From: Panicum virgatum
Lineage: Eukaryota; Streptophyta; Magnoliopsida; Poales; Poaceae
NCBI RefSeq assembly: GCF_016808335.1
Contig: NC_053141.1
Location: 20,157,756 to 20,221,755 of the forward strand
Reading direction: 5' to 3'
DNA: 64,000 bases
The position numbers and the translations under genes are program-made. The notes under the pieces were generated by a model. It did not search any database, was not told the DNA's origin, and saw nothing but the letters and a program-made list of their open reading frames with translations. Below are positions 32,407 through 43,364 of this stretch, piece after piece (position 1 is the first letter of the stretch; each line of letters opens with the position of its first letter).

Positions 32407-35327
32407 ATGGCAGATTATGTAACTCAAACAACAAGCTCTGCAACTGATGATACGGCAATCTGCGGCCTGAAGGTAATATTCGGCCTAATCCTTTAGTTTT
32501 CTTCAGCTTACCAAGTTTCTGAAACTGAAACTCTGAAACATAACACCATACGCATATTTATGAACTTCTGAACTTCAGGTGTCAGACATCCTTTTGCCAC
32601 ATCCCTCTAATCCAAAATCTTTCTGTCTTGGCCCACAAACCCATGAAACCCCCACAGACTTGATCTCTTGTGAAGCAAATAGGATTCCTTTTGTGATTCA
32701 AAACATCGATTTGAACCTCTGGGCCGACTGCTTAAGAGCCTAGCCTAACCCACCTGAAAGCTGGATTACATGGTACAGCAGAGTAGCGAAAGCCCACATG
32801 CCCTTATGGCAGGATTTGAACATAGCCGACGCACTTAGTTTATCACTATCACCTCTTGACAAAGATGAAAATCTTCTGAAAACCATCGGCTATTTCTGGT
32901 CCGATGCTCTGAATTGTTTCCTCTTTGGTCATGGACCCATGACTCCTACTCTACTAGATGTTACCATGATCACTGGACTAGCATTAGCTCTCCTAATCCT
33001 GCTGCTCACAAAATGGCAGAAGTCTCATTCAAACTTTCTTCCAAGGTTAACTGCACAAACTGGGGTACTTACATGAGTCAGCACATGAAAACAAAAGGTC
33101 CAGTGACTGAGAAAGAACACACAGCCTTCTTAAATCTTTGGCTAGAGCATTTCATCTTCTGTGGCCCTTCTTTAGCTCCAACTAAGAACTATCTCCCTTT
33201 GGCCTATCACTTGGCCCATGGTAATCAAACCGGCCTAGGCAAACTCTTCCTTGGAGAAACCTACAGATATCTCCATTTGATGACATCTAATTTACTTAAC
33301 AAAAAGAAACTGAGAACTGGAGGCCCTTGGTGGTTTATTCAGTTGTGGGCACAACTGTACTTCCAGCACCACATTCCCAACTTCCAAGGCCTGACCAAGA
33401 ACTCTTTCCTTGATGAGAGTGGCAAACCAATTAGATGTACAAGCTACGGCCAAGCTTTATTTAGTCTCCCTGGCAGTAAATTGAATTCAACAGATGCAGC
33501 AAACTGGTTTAGAATCTTCTACAAAGGCTCAGAAAATCCCCTCTATTTTCCTTTTACTGAATCTGAATCCTTTGAAAACCCAACTGCCTTCAGACTAGAT
33601 AATTTTGCCGATGATGATAGCACTCGGCATCTGTTTTCTTTGATGATCCGACCTGGCTTCCTTCCTGTTGGCATCAGTACCTCTAATAGAATCATCAAGC
33701 CAGGTTATGAATCGTACCAACCAATTATAGCAGCTCGGCAATTTGGCCTAGGACAGGTCCCTCCCCACTTCCATATTCACCACTTGGTGGAGAGCAGAGC
33801 CGATCTGACTGATGGTCTCACCAGCTCAAGATGCTACAGCATGTTTGACAATCTCCACATTCCAATACCAGCCGATTTGTCTTTCACCTCCTCATCAATC
33901 GGCTTTGATACTTGGTGGAACATGTGGAAAACTTATGTCTTCAAAAAGGCTCTAAGTCCTCGACTGCAGCAAATCGATCCTAAATATGTAATCCTCGAGA
34001 AAGAGGTACTGAATTTATGCACTTCATTTCTCCTAAGTCCTCTATTCCTTTCTCTTGACTGAACCTGCTCATCTTGTCAGCAGCAACAAGATGGTCCAGA
34101 ACCCATGACCAGCACTGGGGAGCCATTTCACTTCCTTCCAACTGATCCTAATGTACTCTTCTGCAAAGGATCACCACCAATGAAGAAAGTGATAATGACT
34201 GTTCAGCTAGACTTACTCCAGTCGGCTCCCAAGCAAAGACAAACTTCTGCAAGCATTGCCCCCCGAGTCTTGACCAAGAAAAGGAAGATGATCACAAGGC
34301 GTGTCATCAAGAAACCAGTACCCTCCCCTCCAAGTCCATCAGAGTCTGAATCATACATATGTACCTTGGTTGATTATAATTCTATTTCCAGGATGCAGTT
34401 GAAGAAACCTCCAATGCAGAAGGCCTGAATCAACATGAGACGGCTGCAACTCCCGATGCACTGATGGATACAAACGAAGAACAAGCTGATGCAGTCGATG
34501 CTCTTGACGCTCACACCAGCTCTGATAGGACGATTGCTCCCGAACCGACCAACACTTCTTCTCCAGAACAGGTGACATTACAAAACCAATTCTGAACCAG
34601 CCGATAACTTCATAAATGCATATTGTTCTAACTCCAGAGATGTCCATAGAGCTTTGACATTTTAGGTTTGCTTTCCTTCGACCCAGCATCAATGGGTCTG
34701 ATTGTCCCTGGAGCAGAAACATCATCTCTGCAGCAATCGGCTAACTTGACACATCAGCTTCGACTCATCAGGGATCTCCTATCTGCTCCAATCACCGCTC
34801 TGGTTGACGGTTCCAGCAAAATAAAGAACATCTTCGAGCAAATAGAATCCCAACTTCCGGAGCCATTGCAAATCAAGCTCTGGTCAGCCAGCAACCTCCC
34901 ATTCTTTCGAATAGAAGTCAGTAAAGCACAACAAAGGATGGAAGCACGTCGCTCTCAAGCTTCTCTGAAGGCTGACATTACCCAAAAGTGCAAGGCCCTC
35001 AACCAGAAAAAGGCAATTCTAGATATCAAAGCCGACGAGTCTGCCAACATGAACCGACTCGACCTCCTGAAGAAAGAACTGGCGGAACTCGAAGAAAAGG
35101 TCCGCACCACCAAAGAACTCATCCAGGCCGAGGAAACCTCCATCGCAAACTCCAAGCAAGAAACCCAGGAAATAGCCAAGCAGATACAAGCAGAGTTTGT
35201 AGAAATCAGCACCTTGAGCCGGCAAATAGTCACAGGCGATGAAAAGGATGACAAAGCAATTATAGCACGAGCAGACACTGTCCGAACTGAAGCCATCCAT
35301 GCCATAGAAGAGTTCCTGAACCAGTAG
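32407..35327 (+). pseudogene. Antisense plant-mobile-domain (PMD) gene with coiled-coil tail, spliced
   Basis: Inferred exons: 32407-32472, 32579-34005, 34081-34317, 34392-34571 and about 34666-35327, with GT-AG introns of 106, 75, 74 and 94 bp; the first four exons join in phase 0. Exon 2 encodes a plant mobile domain (aminotransferase-like, PF10536 type): SWITWYSRVAKAHMPLW, FWSDALNCFLFGHGPMTPTL, KTKGPVTEKEHTAFLNLWL. Exon 3 has a basic KKRKMITRR patch, exon 4 is acidic, and exon 5 is a long Lys/Glu coiled coil (LDLLKKELAELEEKVRTTKE) to the stop at 35327. Defects: TAG at 32741-32743, a missing base near 32978, and a frame mismatch entering exon 5. PMD proteins MAIN/MAIL1 act in host silencing and genome stability; PMDs are known in Tat-type elements. 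Function here is unknown. Confidence 0.75.
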
Positions 35328-35526
35328 ATAGGCTCAAGAGAAAATTAGTACTGCCTGTTAACTTGAGACTTGTAACTATTAAAAACATCTTAAGTCGATG
35401 GTTACACATCGGCTGTTCGCTTTTCATTAGCCAACTCAAAGTGTTGGCCTGTCAGTTTTTTTTTGTGCGGCCAACTCAACGTGTTGGCCTGTAGTGATAT
35501 AGCCAGATGGATGTCATCGGCTTTTA

Positions 35527-36378
35527 TTACTCGCCTTCCCACATGCTCGGGAAATACCTCTTGAGATGCTGACCATTGACAGCAACAGGAAACTTGACAC
35601 CATCCAATTCCTCGAGCATGTATGCGTTCCCAGGCAAAACCTGATCAACCTTGTACGGCCCATGCCAAGTTGGAGACCATTTACCAAACTTTTTGTCTTT
35701 AGTTCCCAATGGCAATACCACCTCCCAAACCAAATCTCCAACTCGGAAATCCTTAGGCTTGACCTTCTTGTTGTATGCACGGGCAACTTTAGCTTTGTTC
35801 TCTTTGATTTTTTCCAGCGACCAAAGCCTTAACTCTATCAGGTCCTCCACATTATCATTCATCAAGGTTGCATACTGTTCGGCAGATAGATCATTCTGAA
35901 ACTCAACACGTCTTGATCCAGCCGTGATTTCCCATGGTAGCACAGCGTCCTGGCCGTAGACTAGATGGTACGGCGACGTCTTGGTGGACCCATGACACGA
36001 AATACGATATGCCCACAAAGCTTCTGATAACACCTCATGCCAGTGCCTAGGATATTCATCGATCTTTCTCTTTATGAGCTTAATAAGGCTCTGGTTGGAT
36101 GCTTCAGCCTGTCCATTGGCTTGGGCATAATACGGAGATGATCTGATCAGCTTAATCCCCATGTCATCGGCAAATTTTCTGAACTCTTCTGATATAAAGA
36201 CCGATCCTCCATCGGTCGTAATGGTCTGAGGGATCCCAAATCTGTGGATGATGTGTTCTTTGACAAAGCTGATCACATCTCTCGATGCTACTGATCTCAT
36301 GGGCACTGCCTCTACCCACTTTGTGAAATAATTTGTGGCAGCTAAGACCCATTGGTGACCCTTGCTAGACGACGGGTT
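35527..36378 (-). pseudogene. pol downstream of the nonsense codon: integrase core and C-terminus
   Basis: Reading resumes directly after the TAG at 36379-36381. It contains FVKEHIIHRFGIPQTITTDG (second catalytic Asp), NGQAEASNQ (catalytic Glu) and an integrase C-terminal GPYKVDQVLPGNAYMLEEL region ending with a stop at 35527. It ends tail-to-tail with the antisense PMD gene, 200 bp apart. Confidence 0.85.
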
Positions 36379-38934
36379 GATCTATCCAATCATGTCCATG
36401 CCCCAACCTCTGAATGACCAGGGTTTGATGATAGGATTCATCACTGATGCTGGAACTATCTGAATTTTGCCAAACCTCTGACATGCTTGACATCCCTTGT
36501 AATATTTGAAACAATCTTCAAGCATAGTGGGCCAGTAATAACCCGATCGCCTAATCAGCCATTTCATCTTATGAGCCGATTGGTGCGTACCGCAGGCTCC
36601 CTCATGAACCTCATGCAAGAGCCGATTTGACTCTGAAGGCCCCAGACATGTGAGCAGTAGTCCTTCCAAGGTCCTGTAAAACATGTCATCCCCTATCAGA
36701 ACGTACTTCATGGCCTTGAGTCTTATCCTTCTGGGTGCCCCCCGAGCCGAATCCTTCAAGTAATTGAAGATATCGGCTCTCCAGTCTCCGGGCTCAAGAA
36801 ACTGAACCACCACGTCAACTCCATCGGCTGCTTCCCTGTACCCGGAAGCCATATGTGCCAAATCATTGGCTTCATTGTTCAGAGTCCTGCGTATCCAGTG
36901 GAAATTGATGTACCTAAATTGTGACATCAACTCACGGCATTGCACCCATATTGGGAAAAGAGCCTCGCTCTCACATCTATATTCCTCCGTGAGCTGAGAA
37001 ATCACCAACTTTGAATCCCCGAAAATTTCCACCGCTTCTGCTCCAGCTTCAAGGAGTAGTTCCATCCCTTTGCGAACGGCTTCATATTCCACCAAATTAT
37101 TGGTGCATGGGGCAGTCATTCTGATGGAAAAGGAATATGTCGCCCCACGAGGCGAGACCAACAGAATTCCCACACCGCACCCATCATCACAAGCCGATCC
37201 ATCAAAGAACATAGCCCAAGCACGAATAAATACCGCAGCAATATCAGTACTGATCCTCTCCGCAACAAGATCCGCCAGTGCTTGTCCCTTGACTGCTTTT
37301 GCAGGCTGGTATCGGATATCGAATTCTGATAATGCAAACATCCATTTTCCAAGTCGGCCTTTCAGGACAGGAGCTGACAACATGTGCTTTATGACATCCG
37401 ATTTGCATATAACAATTGTTTCCGCCGAGAGCAAAATATGACGAAGCTTTGTACATGTAAAGTATAAGCAAAGGCAAAGCTTCTCGATTTCAGGGTACCT
37501 GGTCTCGGCGTCTAACATGCGTCTGCTGAGGTAGAAAACCACCCTCTCCTGGCCGTCATGCTTCTGAACCAACACCGAAGCAATAGAAGTGTCACCCACA
37601 GATATGTACACATAAAACGGCCTATCATTCTGAGGAGGAACCAACACTGGAGGCTTTGACAAATACTCTTTGATTTCATCAAGAGCTTGCTGCTGTTCTG
37701 CCCCCCAGCGAAACTCATCATCGGATTTGATTTTCACCAAACCCATGAACGGCTCGATACGCCCAGATAGATTGGAGATAAACCGTCTGACAAAGTTAAT
37801 TTTACCGATGAGCTTCTGCAATTCTTTCTTCATAGTAGGTGGTTTCATCATCTTCACAGCTTCTTGACACTTTAGGCCGATCTCGATTCCCCGTTCATGC
37901 ACCAGGAATCCCAGAAATTGACCGGCCGATACACCGAAGGCACACTTCTTTGGGTTCATTTTGAGCCCAAACCTTCGAGTTCGTTCCAAAACTTGGTGCA
38001 GGTCTTCTAGATGCCCCCCAGCCGATTTGGACTTGACCACAACATCATCAATGTAGATTTCTACCAATCTGCCGATGAGATCATGAAAAATGTAATTCAT
38101 GGCACGTTGGTACGTTGCACCGGCATTCTTCAGTCCAAAAGTCATAACCAAGTACTCGAACAAGCCAACTGCGCCTGGCACTCTAAACGCGGTCTTGTTT
38201 ACATCTTCCGGGGCCATGAAGATCTGGTTGTAACCGGCATTACCGTCCATGAAACTCATCATTTTGTGGCCAGCAGCGGCGTTGATCAATGTCTCTGCAA
38301 CAGGCATCGGGTATTCATCCTTCGGAGTTGCTCTGTTGAGATCTCTAAAATCGACGCAGACACGCCATCGGCCATCCTTCTTTTGCACCGGCACCACACT
38401 GGAGATCCATTCTGCATACCGGCACGGCCTGATGAACCCAGCATCCAACATCTTCTCTATTTCTTTCTTGACTTCCTCTAGGACTTCGGCCTTCATCTGA
38501 CGTGCTGGTTGCTGAAACGGCCGAAATCCCTTCTTGAGCGGGAGCCGATGCTCGACGATGCTTCTATCCAGACCGGGCATTTCAGTGTAGTCCCATGCAA
38601 AACAATCCCGATACTCTTTCAGTAATGCAATCATCTCCTCACGCAAGACCGGATCCAACTTCTTGCTGATAAATGTCGGCCGTGGCTTATCCCCAGGACC
38701 AATGTCAACTTCTTCCAAATCGTCAGCTGACGTGAACCCGTATCCTAGTTTGCCGTCGTCTGAAAAACCAGCTGCGAACGCAGGTGAATCTTCATTGTCC
38801 GCAAGATCAGCGGCAAACACAGGGAGATGACAAGAAAAATTATTTGGCCAATCGCGTGGGCTGGCCGCTTCTACGCTTCCATTATCATTCGAAATCAAAT
38901 AGTCGATGAGTGGTCAACTGCCAGAGCAGGCCAT
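35527..38934 (-). pseudogene. pol: pol: RT, two RNase H domains, integrase (Tat lineage)
   Basis: The likely start is the ATG at 38934 (MACSGS), followed by an in-frame TGA at 38914-38916. The frame is then open to a TAG at 36379-36381 inside integrase and resumes in the same frame to 35527. RT keeps YIDD (IEIYIDDVVVKS). The first RNase H is degenerate: VYISVGDTS lacks the catalytic Asp, and ICKSD replaces the TDH-type motif. A second, archaeal-like RNase H follows (MFFDGSACDDGCGVG, NLVEYEAV, FGDSKLVI) with its acidic residues. Integrase has an H-H-C-C region (HEVHEGACGTH, CQACQRFG) and part of a D-D-E core (ITTDGGSVFISEEF, YAQANGQAEASNQ). There is no chromodomain. Two nonsense codons make it inactive as written. 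Confidence 0.92.
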
Positions 38935-39050
38935 CGTGTGTACATGATGTAACAATTCCGAACCCAAACAGGATTTTCCTATTTCTTGGGGCCGGTCGCC
39001 GGGACCGGCCTCTCTATTTCTATTACATCCCGTGGCATGCCAGGATGCGT

Positions 39051-39962
39051 TTACTCTGTGACGCCAGTGGATAAGACCAGCCTCAATCCGTCTGCAAGGG
39101 AAACTTCGCTAGAATCATCTGCCTGGACTACCTCCACTTCATCGCCATCCCATTGAACGAGATACTGATGCATTATGGAAGGGATACAGCAGTTGGCGTG
39201 GATCCAATCCCTCCCAAGCAATACCGTATATGTGCTCTTGCTGTTGACGATGAAGAACGAAGTCGGGATCGTCTTGCGGCCAACTGTCAGCTCCACGTTA
39301 AGAACCCCCATTGCTTCTGATGGTTGTCTGTTGAAGTCATTGAGCATCACGTTGGTCTTGATCAGATCAGCAGAAGAACGACCCAATCGGCGCAGCACAG
39401 AGTACGGCATCAAGTTGACTGCAGCGCCAGTGTCGACCAACATCCTGTTCACAGGCTTGCCGTTGATGAGGCCCTTGAGATACAATCCCTTCAGGTGCTT
39501 GTAGCTTTTCTCCTTGGGCTTCTCTAAGATGATTGGCCGCGGGCCGAGATCCAGCTGCGCAATAGCCAATTCTTCCGGTTGGGGTGCCCGAAACTCCGAT
39601 GGGAGCACGAACACCATATTCACGTCAGCTGATGGCCTCTCATCGGCTTTTGCCTGCTTGGGGCGCCACTCCTTCCTTGGAGAGCACCTCTCCTCCCTTC
39701 GCGGTCGCCTGATTTGCTCCGCGAGATCCGGACGCGCCTTCCTCAGCACGTCGAGGTACTTAGCTTCCGCCTCTTCCAGGTTACGCAAACGCTGCACTCT
39801 GTGTTTCTGCGAGCGGTTCAGCCCGTCAGGACACCACCGTGGGCGATGGCACCTGTCTTCTTCTTCTGGCTCGGAATCACCCCTGGATGGTCGCCTCACA
39901 TGATTGTCTTGACGTGTTCTGGTCCCCAAGCGCCGGAACACTGATGTCTCATCCTGATGGCG
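39051..39962 (-). pseudogene. Aspartic protease segment of gag-pro
   Basis: In the same frame as gag, directly beyond an in-frame TGA at 39963-39965. It begins with a basic Arg-rich linker and contains a retropepsin motif (NRMLVDTGAAVNLMPYSVL) and the downstream LGRDWIH motif, ending with TAA just below 39051. The protease would cut the polyprotein. The TGA stands where CGA would be expected by a single C-to-T change, so gag and protease were probably one frame. RT lies in another frame. Confidence 0.8.
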
Positions 39963-39965
39963 CCC

Positions 39966-42089
39966 TCAAGGCCTGCACTCCAAGCAATCATCTATAGTAG
40001 GCAATCGGCTCATGCCGGAGTTCCAGCAATACCTGAAGAACGGGCAATGCCAATGGTCGCATATAGCCTGGCGCCTTCCCAACGTCCTTCCCGTGCGGTG
40101 CTCGTACTCGTCTTCTTCCGATTCCCGTCGGCAGCGCAGCTTGTACTGGTACTGGTATTTCTCCAGGAGCCGATTAGAAGCTGGGAGCTGGTTGCGGATA
40201 TGACGTACTTGCTCTTCGGTCACATGTTGCTGCTCCAACTCGCGTTCATCCTGCGGCCGTTTGCCAGAAGTGGCCTCTCTCTTCTGCTTGTCACGGCGGC
40301 GCACAGGTCCCACCATGTTGATCTGGAATGCTAGATCCTGGCCCTCGGATCCGAAGTCTGACAGCTCCACAACGTTAACCGGTGGGAAGGGCTTCGTGTC
40401 AACATTCATGGTGTGTTGAGCCAGGATCAATCGGCCTTGTTCGATAGCCGATTGGATCTGTCGACGCAGCTCCTTGCATTCACCCGTGGCATGAGTGAAC
40501 GAGTGATGCCATTTGCAGTACAGCCTTCCCTGCAGCTCTTGTGCCGTCGGTAACTTGTGATTCTCTGGGAGCTTCAGCTGTTTTTCTTTGAGGAGTAGAT
40601 CGAATATCTGCTCTGCTTTGGTCACATCGAAGTCAAAGCCCTTCACAAGCCCCTGCTGTTTGACCCACTTGCACGGGACAGGGTTTACCCCCCGGGTCCA
40701 CTCTGCCACGGCTACTTCTTGCTCCTCGCCAGAGTCGTCAGATTCATCTGCCTGGGCCATGTTTACATGGCGCTTGAACTTGTCCTGGTACAACTCAGGA
40801 TGGTATTGTTCGTATGCTGTAAGCTTCTGCACCAGGTGAGCCAGAGATGTGAACTCCAACTGGAAAGCCGCATCCTTGATCGGCTTAGCGAGTCCCAGGA
40901 CAGCCAGATCGACTGCCACCTTTTCTGTGATGCGCGACGAGTAGCATCGGTTCTTGACTTCTTTGAAGCGTTGTATGTACTCCGACACGGTCTCTCCTCG
41001 CTTTTGCCTGACCTGGGTGAGGTCGGCAATTCCAGCTTCAGCAGCCTCCGAGTGGTACTGGGTGTGGAATTGATCTTCAAGCTGCCTCCAAGTCCGAATC
41101 GAATCCGGAGCCAGTGATGCATACCATCCAAAAGCTGGGCCTGTCAGGGATTGGCCGAAGAACCGGACCCTTAACGGATCTGACACTGAGATCATCCCAA
41201 GCTGCGTTAAGTATCGGCTCACATGCTCGATGGAGCTGGCTCCCTCTGACCCGTTAAACTTGGTGAACTCGGGAAGCCGATACTTGGGTGGCAGTGGGAT
41301 CAAGTCATAATCACTTGGATACGGCTTGGAATAGCCTATCGCTTTCCTCTTGGGCAGGATGCCGAACTGGTCTCTCAGTATTGCACTGACCTGCTCCACA
41401 CTAAGAACTCCTGGGGCCGATGGCTCAGCACTCGGCCCAGTAGCGTACTTTGCCAGCCCCGCTTGTTTCTCCGCGTCTGCTCCAGAAGCTCCCGGGTTCA
41501 CCATCTGCGCCCAGCGTGCTGGACTGACGTTGTCTGGGATGTAGGCGCACGTGTAGCCGTGCGGGATCTCCTTGGGTGGCTCGGTGAGGAATTGGCCTTC
41601 TCCAGGATCACCGCCGATCTTGTGGACGACGTAGATCGGCGCGCTCTGTGGTTTTGGGGCCGCAAACGAGAACGGCAGCACCGGTCTAGAATGCAGCGTA
41701 GCTTCCTCTGTATGACTCCCCAGGGTTGGCCCCGATGGAGAGTACTGGTTCTTGATTATCTCCTGGATGACGCGGTGCGCCATGCGCTCAAGCTCGTTCA
41801 TCAAGCTCTGAGAGTGCCGATGAAGTGCATGGGCCACCATGTAGTTCATCTCCTGACACAGGGCCCTGGTGTGCTCCTCTGATGGTACAGACAGGTCCAC
41901 GTTGTCGAGAGCACCTTCAGGCGAGAACCCCTTCCACCTGATGCCATGGTTGCGGATCCTCTCAAAAGAGCCGATGAGATCGGCTTCCAGCAGAGCTTTG
42001 ATCTCATCATACTTCTTCTTGTGTTCAGGAGAGAGCTCTTCATACGTGACGGGCTTGGGAGCGGGTTCTTGATCTTGAGCTCCAGTCAT
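39966..42089 (-). CDS. gag: gag (Tat lineage)
   Basis: The start is taken at the ATG at 42089 (MTGAQDQEPAPKPVTYEE), about 33 bp past the PBS; the frame is open further up to 42128 but without ATG. About 707 residues. The central retrotransposon gag domain is clear (YRLPEFTKFNGSEGASSIEH, FFGQSLTGPAFGWY, QYHSEAAEAGIADL, VSEYIQRFKEVKNRC). The C-terminus has cysteine/histidine clusters (CKWHHSFTHATGECKEL and HCPFFRYCWNSG...CLEC). The protein would form the virus-like particle and bind RNA. The frame stops at a TGA (39963-39965) that probably interrupts an original gag-pro fusion, so this part may still be made as a gag-only product. Confidence 0.9.
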   Translation of the reverse strand: MTGAQDQEPAPKPVTYEELSPEHKKKYDEIKALLEADLIGSFERIRNHGIRWKGFSPEGALDNVDLSVPSEEHTRALCQEMNYMVAHALHRHSQSLMNELERMAHRVIQEIIKNQYSPSGPTLGSHTEEATLHSRPVLPFSFAAPKPQSAPIYVVHKIGGDPGEGQFLTEPPKEIPHGYTCAYIPDNVSPARWAQMVNPGASGADAEKQAGLAKYATGPSAEPSAPGVLSVEQVSAILRDQFGILPKRKAIGYSKPYPSDYDLIPLPPKYRLPEFTKFNGSEGASSIEHVSRYLTQLGMISVSDPLRVRFFGQSLTGPAFGWYASLAPDSIRTWRQLEDQFHTQYHSEAAEAGIADLTQVRQKRGETVSEYIQRFKEVKNRCYSSRITEKVAVDLAVLGLAKPIKDAAFQLEFTSLAHLVQKLTAYEQYHPELYQDKFKRHVNMAQADESDDSGEEQEVAVAEWTRGVNPVPCKWVKQQGLVKGFDFDVTKAEQIFDLLLKEKQLKLPENHKLPTAQELQGRLYCKWHHSFTHATGECKELRRQIQSAIEQGRLILAQHTMNVDTKPFPPVNVVELSDFGSEGQDLAFQINMVGPVRRRDKQKREATSGKRPQDERELEQQHVTEEQVRHIRNQLPASNRLLEKYQYQYKLRCRRESEEDEYEHRTGRTLGRRQAICDHWHCPFFRYCWNSGMSRLPTIDDCLECRP

Positions 42090-42121
42090 TGTTGCAGTGG
42101 ACGTTGTCGCCGAGGAGAGTG

Positions 42122-42139
42122 GTCCCACCGGGCGTGCCA
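42122..42139 (-). other. Primer-binding site
   Basis: TGGCACGCCCGGTGGGAC on the - strand, five bases from the 5' LTR edge. Two differences from the PBS at 17694-17711. The matching tRNA was not identified. Confidence 0.7.
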
Positions 42140-42144
42140 GAATG

Positions 42145-43359
42145 TGTTGTCAGTCGAAACCCACCGGCGAGCAGCGACGGGCAACACGAAGAGCCGGGAG
42201 GTTGCTGGGGCGCTGGCAGGCACTGTCCCTCGTCGACGGCCCACAATTCCGTCACGCGCCCGGAGGTTTTGTAGAAAAACCGGGCGTGCCACCTGACCTA
42301 TACCCGATCAGGAGGGTGTGGACGTGCTCCGAACAGTTTCCTGCATACAAAGACACGTGTAAACGTAAGTCCGAGCCGTGGTCGGCTCCCCGGGACGACT
42401 CTTGCATCGGCTTTAAAGAGCCGATCGAGTCCCGGTGTCAGACTGGATCTGTAACCATCCAGATGTCGACGAATAAAGCGAATAATTGTAAAGCTGCTTC
42501 AATTAAATCTAGCTAATCTAATCCACGATAGTAAAAGCTTCACTGCTAGATCGAAATATCCTACACGTAACTAGGCCTAATGAACGTAACAGACAACTAA
42601 ACCATAACCCAAAACAGAGGCCTAAGAACTAGCAAGAGCCGATTCCCAGAACAATCCCTATCAAGGTCAAGATAAAGCATCTACTACGCCACCGGATCGT
42701 CCAATCCGTTTGCAAGGCCTAACCTAGCAGATATTACGCCAACTCCTAAGATAAGAGCAAACCATAACAGATTAGATCTACTAAACATAAAAGAAGCAGA
42801 GTGTTGCTTCTGTGCGACTAATTCTATGCAACAAGAACTAGCATAAGATTGAAACGTGACAGCACAGAAACAACGTGATATTCGTAGATGATAAGCAATG
42901 AAGCGTAATAGATCTACCAAAAGTCATGCTACGAACATCAGGATAACTAGTATTACTCGCCATAAAAAACGCTTCAGTACGAGTAATACCAAGGTAAGAG
43001 CAAGAACTATGCTGCCCTGATCGCAGGAAGCGATCAGGGCAGCATGGCACTTACTTGGATGAAACCCTAGAATTAGGGGTGGCGATGCGCCGAGAGTTGT
43101 TGTTGTGAGACGTGATGACGCTCTCCTTCGTGAATAACAAAGGGTACATATTTATAGTCCGGAGACTTGGGAAACAATCTAAACTAATCTTGTCCCGATT
43201 GGACTCTATCTCTAATCTTGAACTAAATCTAAAGATACACGGCCAATGTGGCCCATATGCTCACGCAGGAGCCGATTTACAAGCCTTCTTTAGTCTTCTG
43301 CTTTAAGCCCATCTTGCTTTCGGCCCATAAATTAACCCTGTTAATTTATGGCGATAACA
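42145..43359 (-). mobile_element. 5' LTR of the Tat element
   Basis: + strand termini are TGTTGTCAGTCG and GGCGATAACA. Adjacent to the PBS on its left and to the GCAAC duplication on its right. It contains a - strand TATAAATA. Confidence 0.92.
43149..43156 (-). promoter_or_regulatory. LTR TATA box (5' LTR, drives gag-pol)
   Basis: TATAAATA on the - strand in the context CTATAAATATGTACCC. Transcription would run left into gag. Confidence 0.6.
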
Positions 43360-43364
43360 GCAAC

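Larger units (their letters stand above)
29997..43359 (-). mobile_element. Complete Tat-lineage Ty3/gypsy element with antisense genes
   Basis: A 13,363-bp element on the - strand with 1.2-kb LTRs at both ends, 5-bp target duplications GCAAC (29992-29996 and 43360-43364), PBS at 42122-42139 and PPT at 31213-31228. The - strand carries gag, protease, RT, degenerate RNase H, archaeal-like RNase H and integrase. The second RNase H and lack of a chromodomain mark the Tat lineage. Between integrase and the 3' LTR are two genes on the + strand. Counted by eye, the LTRs differ at about 18 of 1,216 positions, implying recent insertion. Three premature stops break gag-pol. Confidence 0.93.

Noticed and set aside
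34955..35305. - strand frames opposite the PMD coiled coil
   Set aside because: Mirror frames of a Glu/Lys-rich coding exon; the + strand has the coherent exon structure and coiled-coil periodicity.
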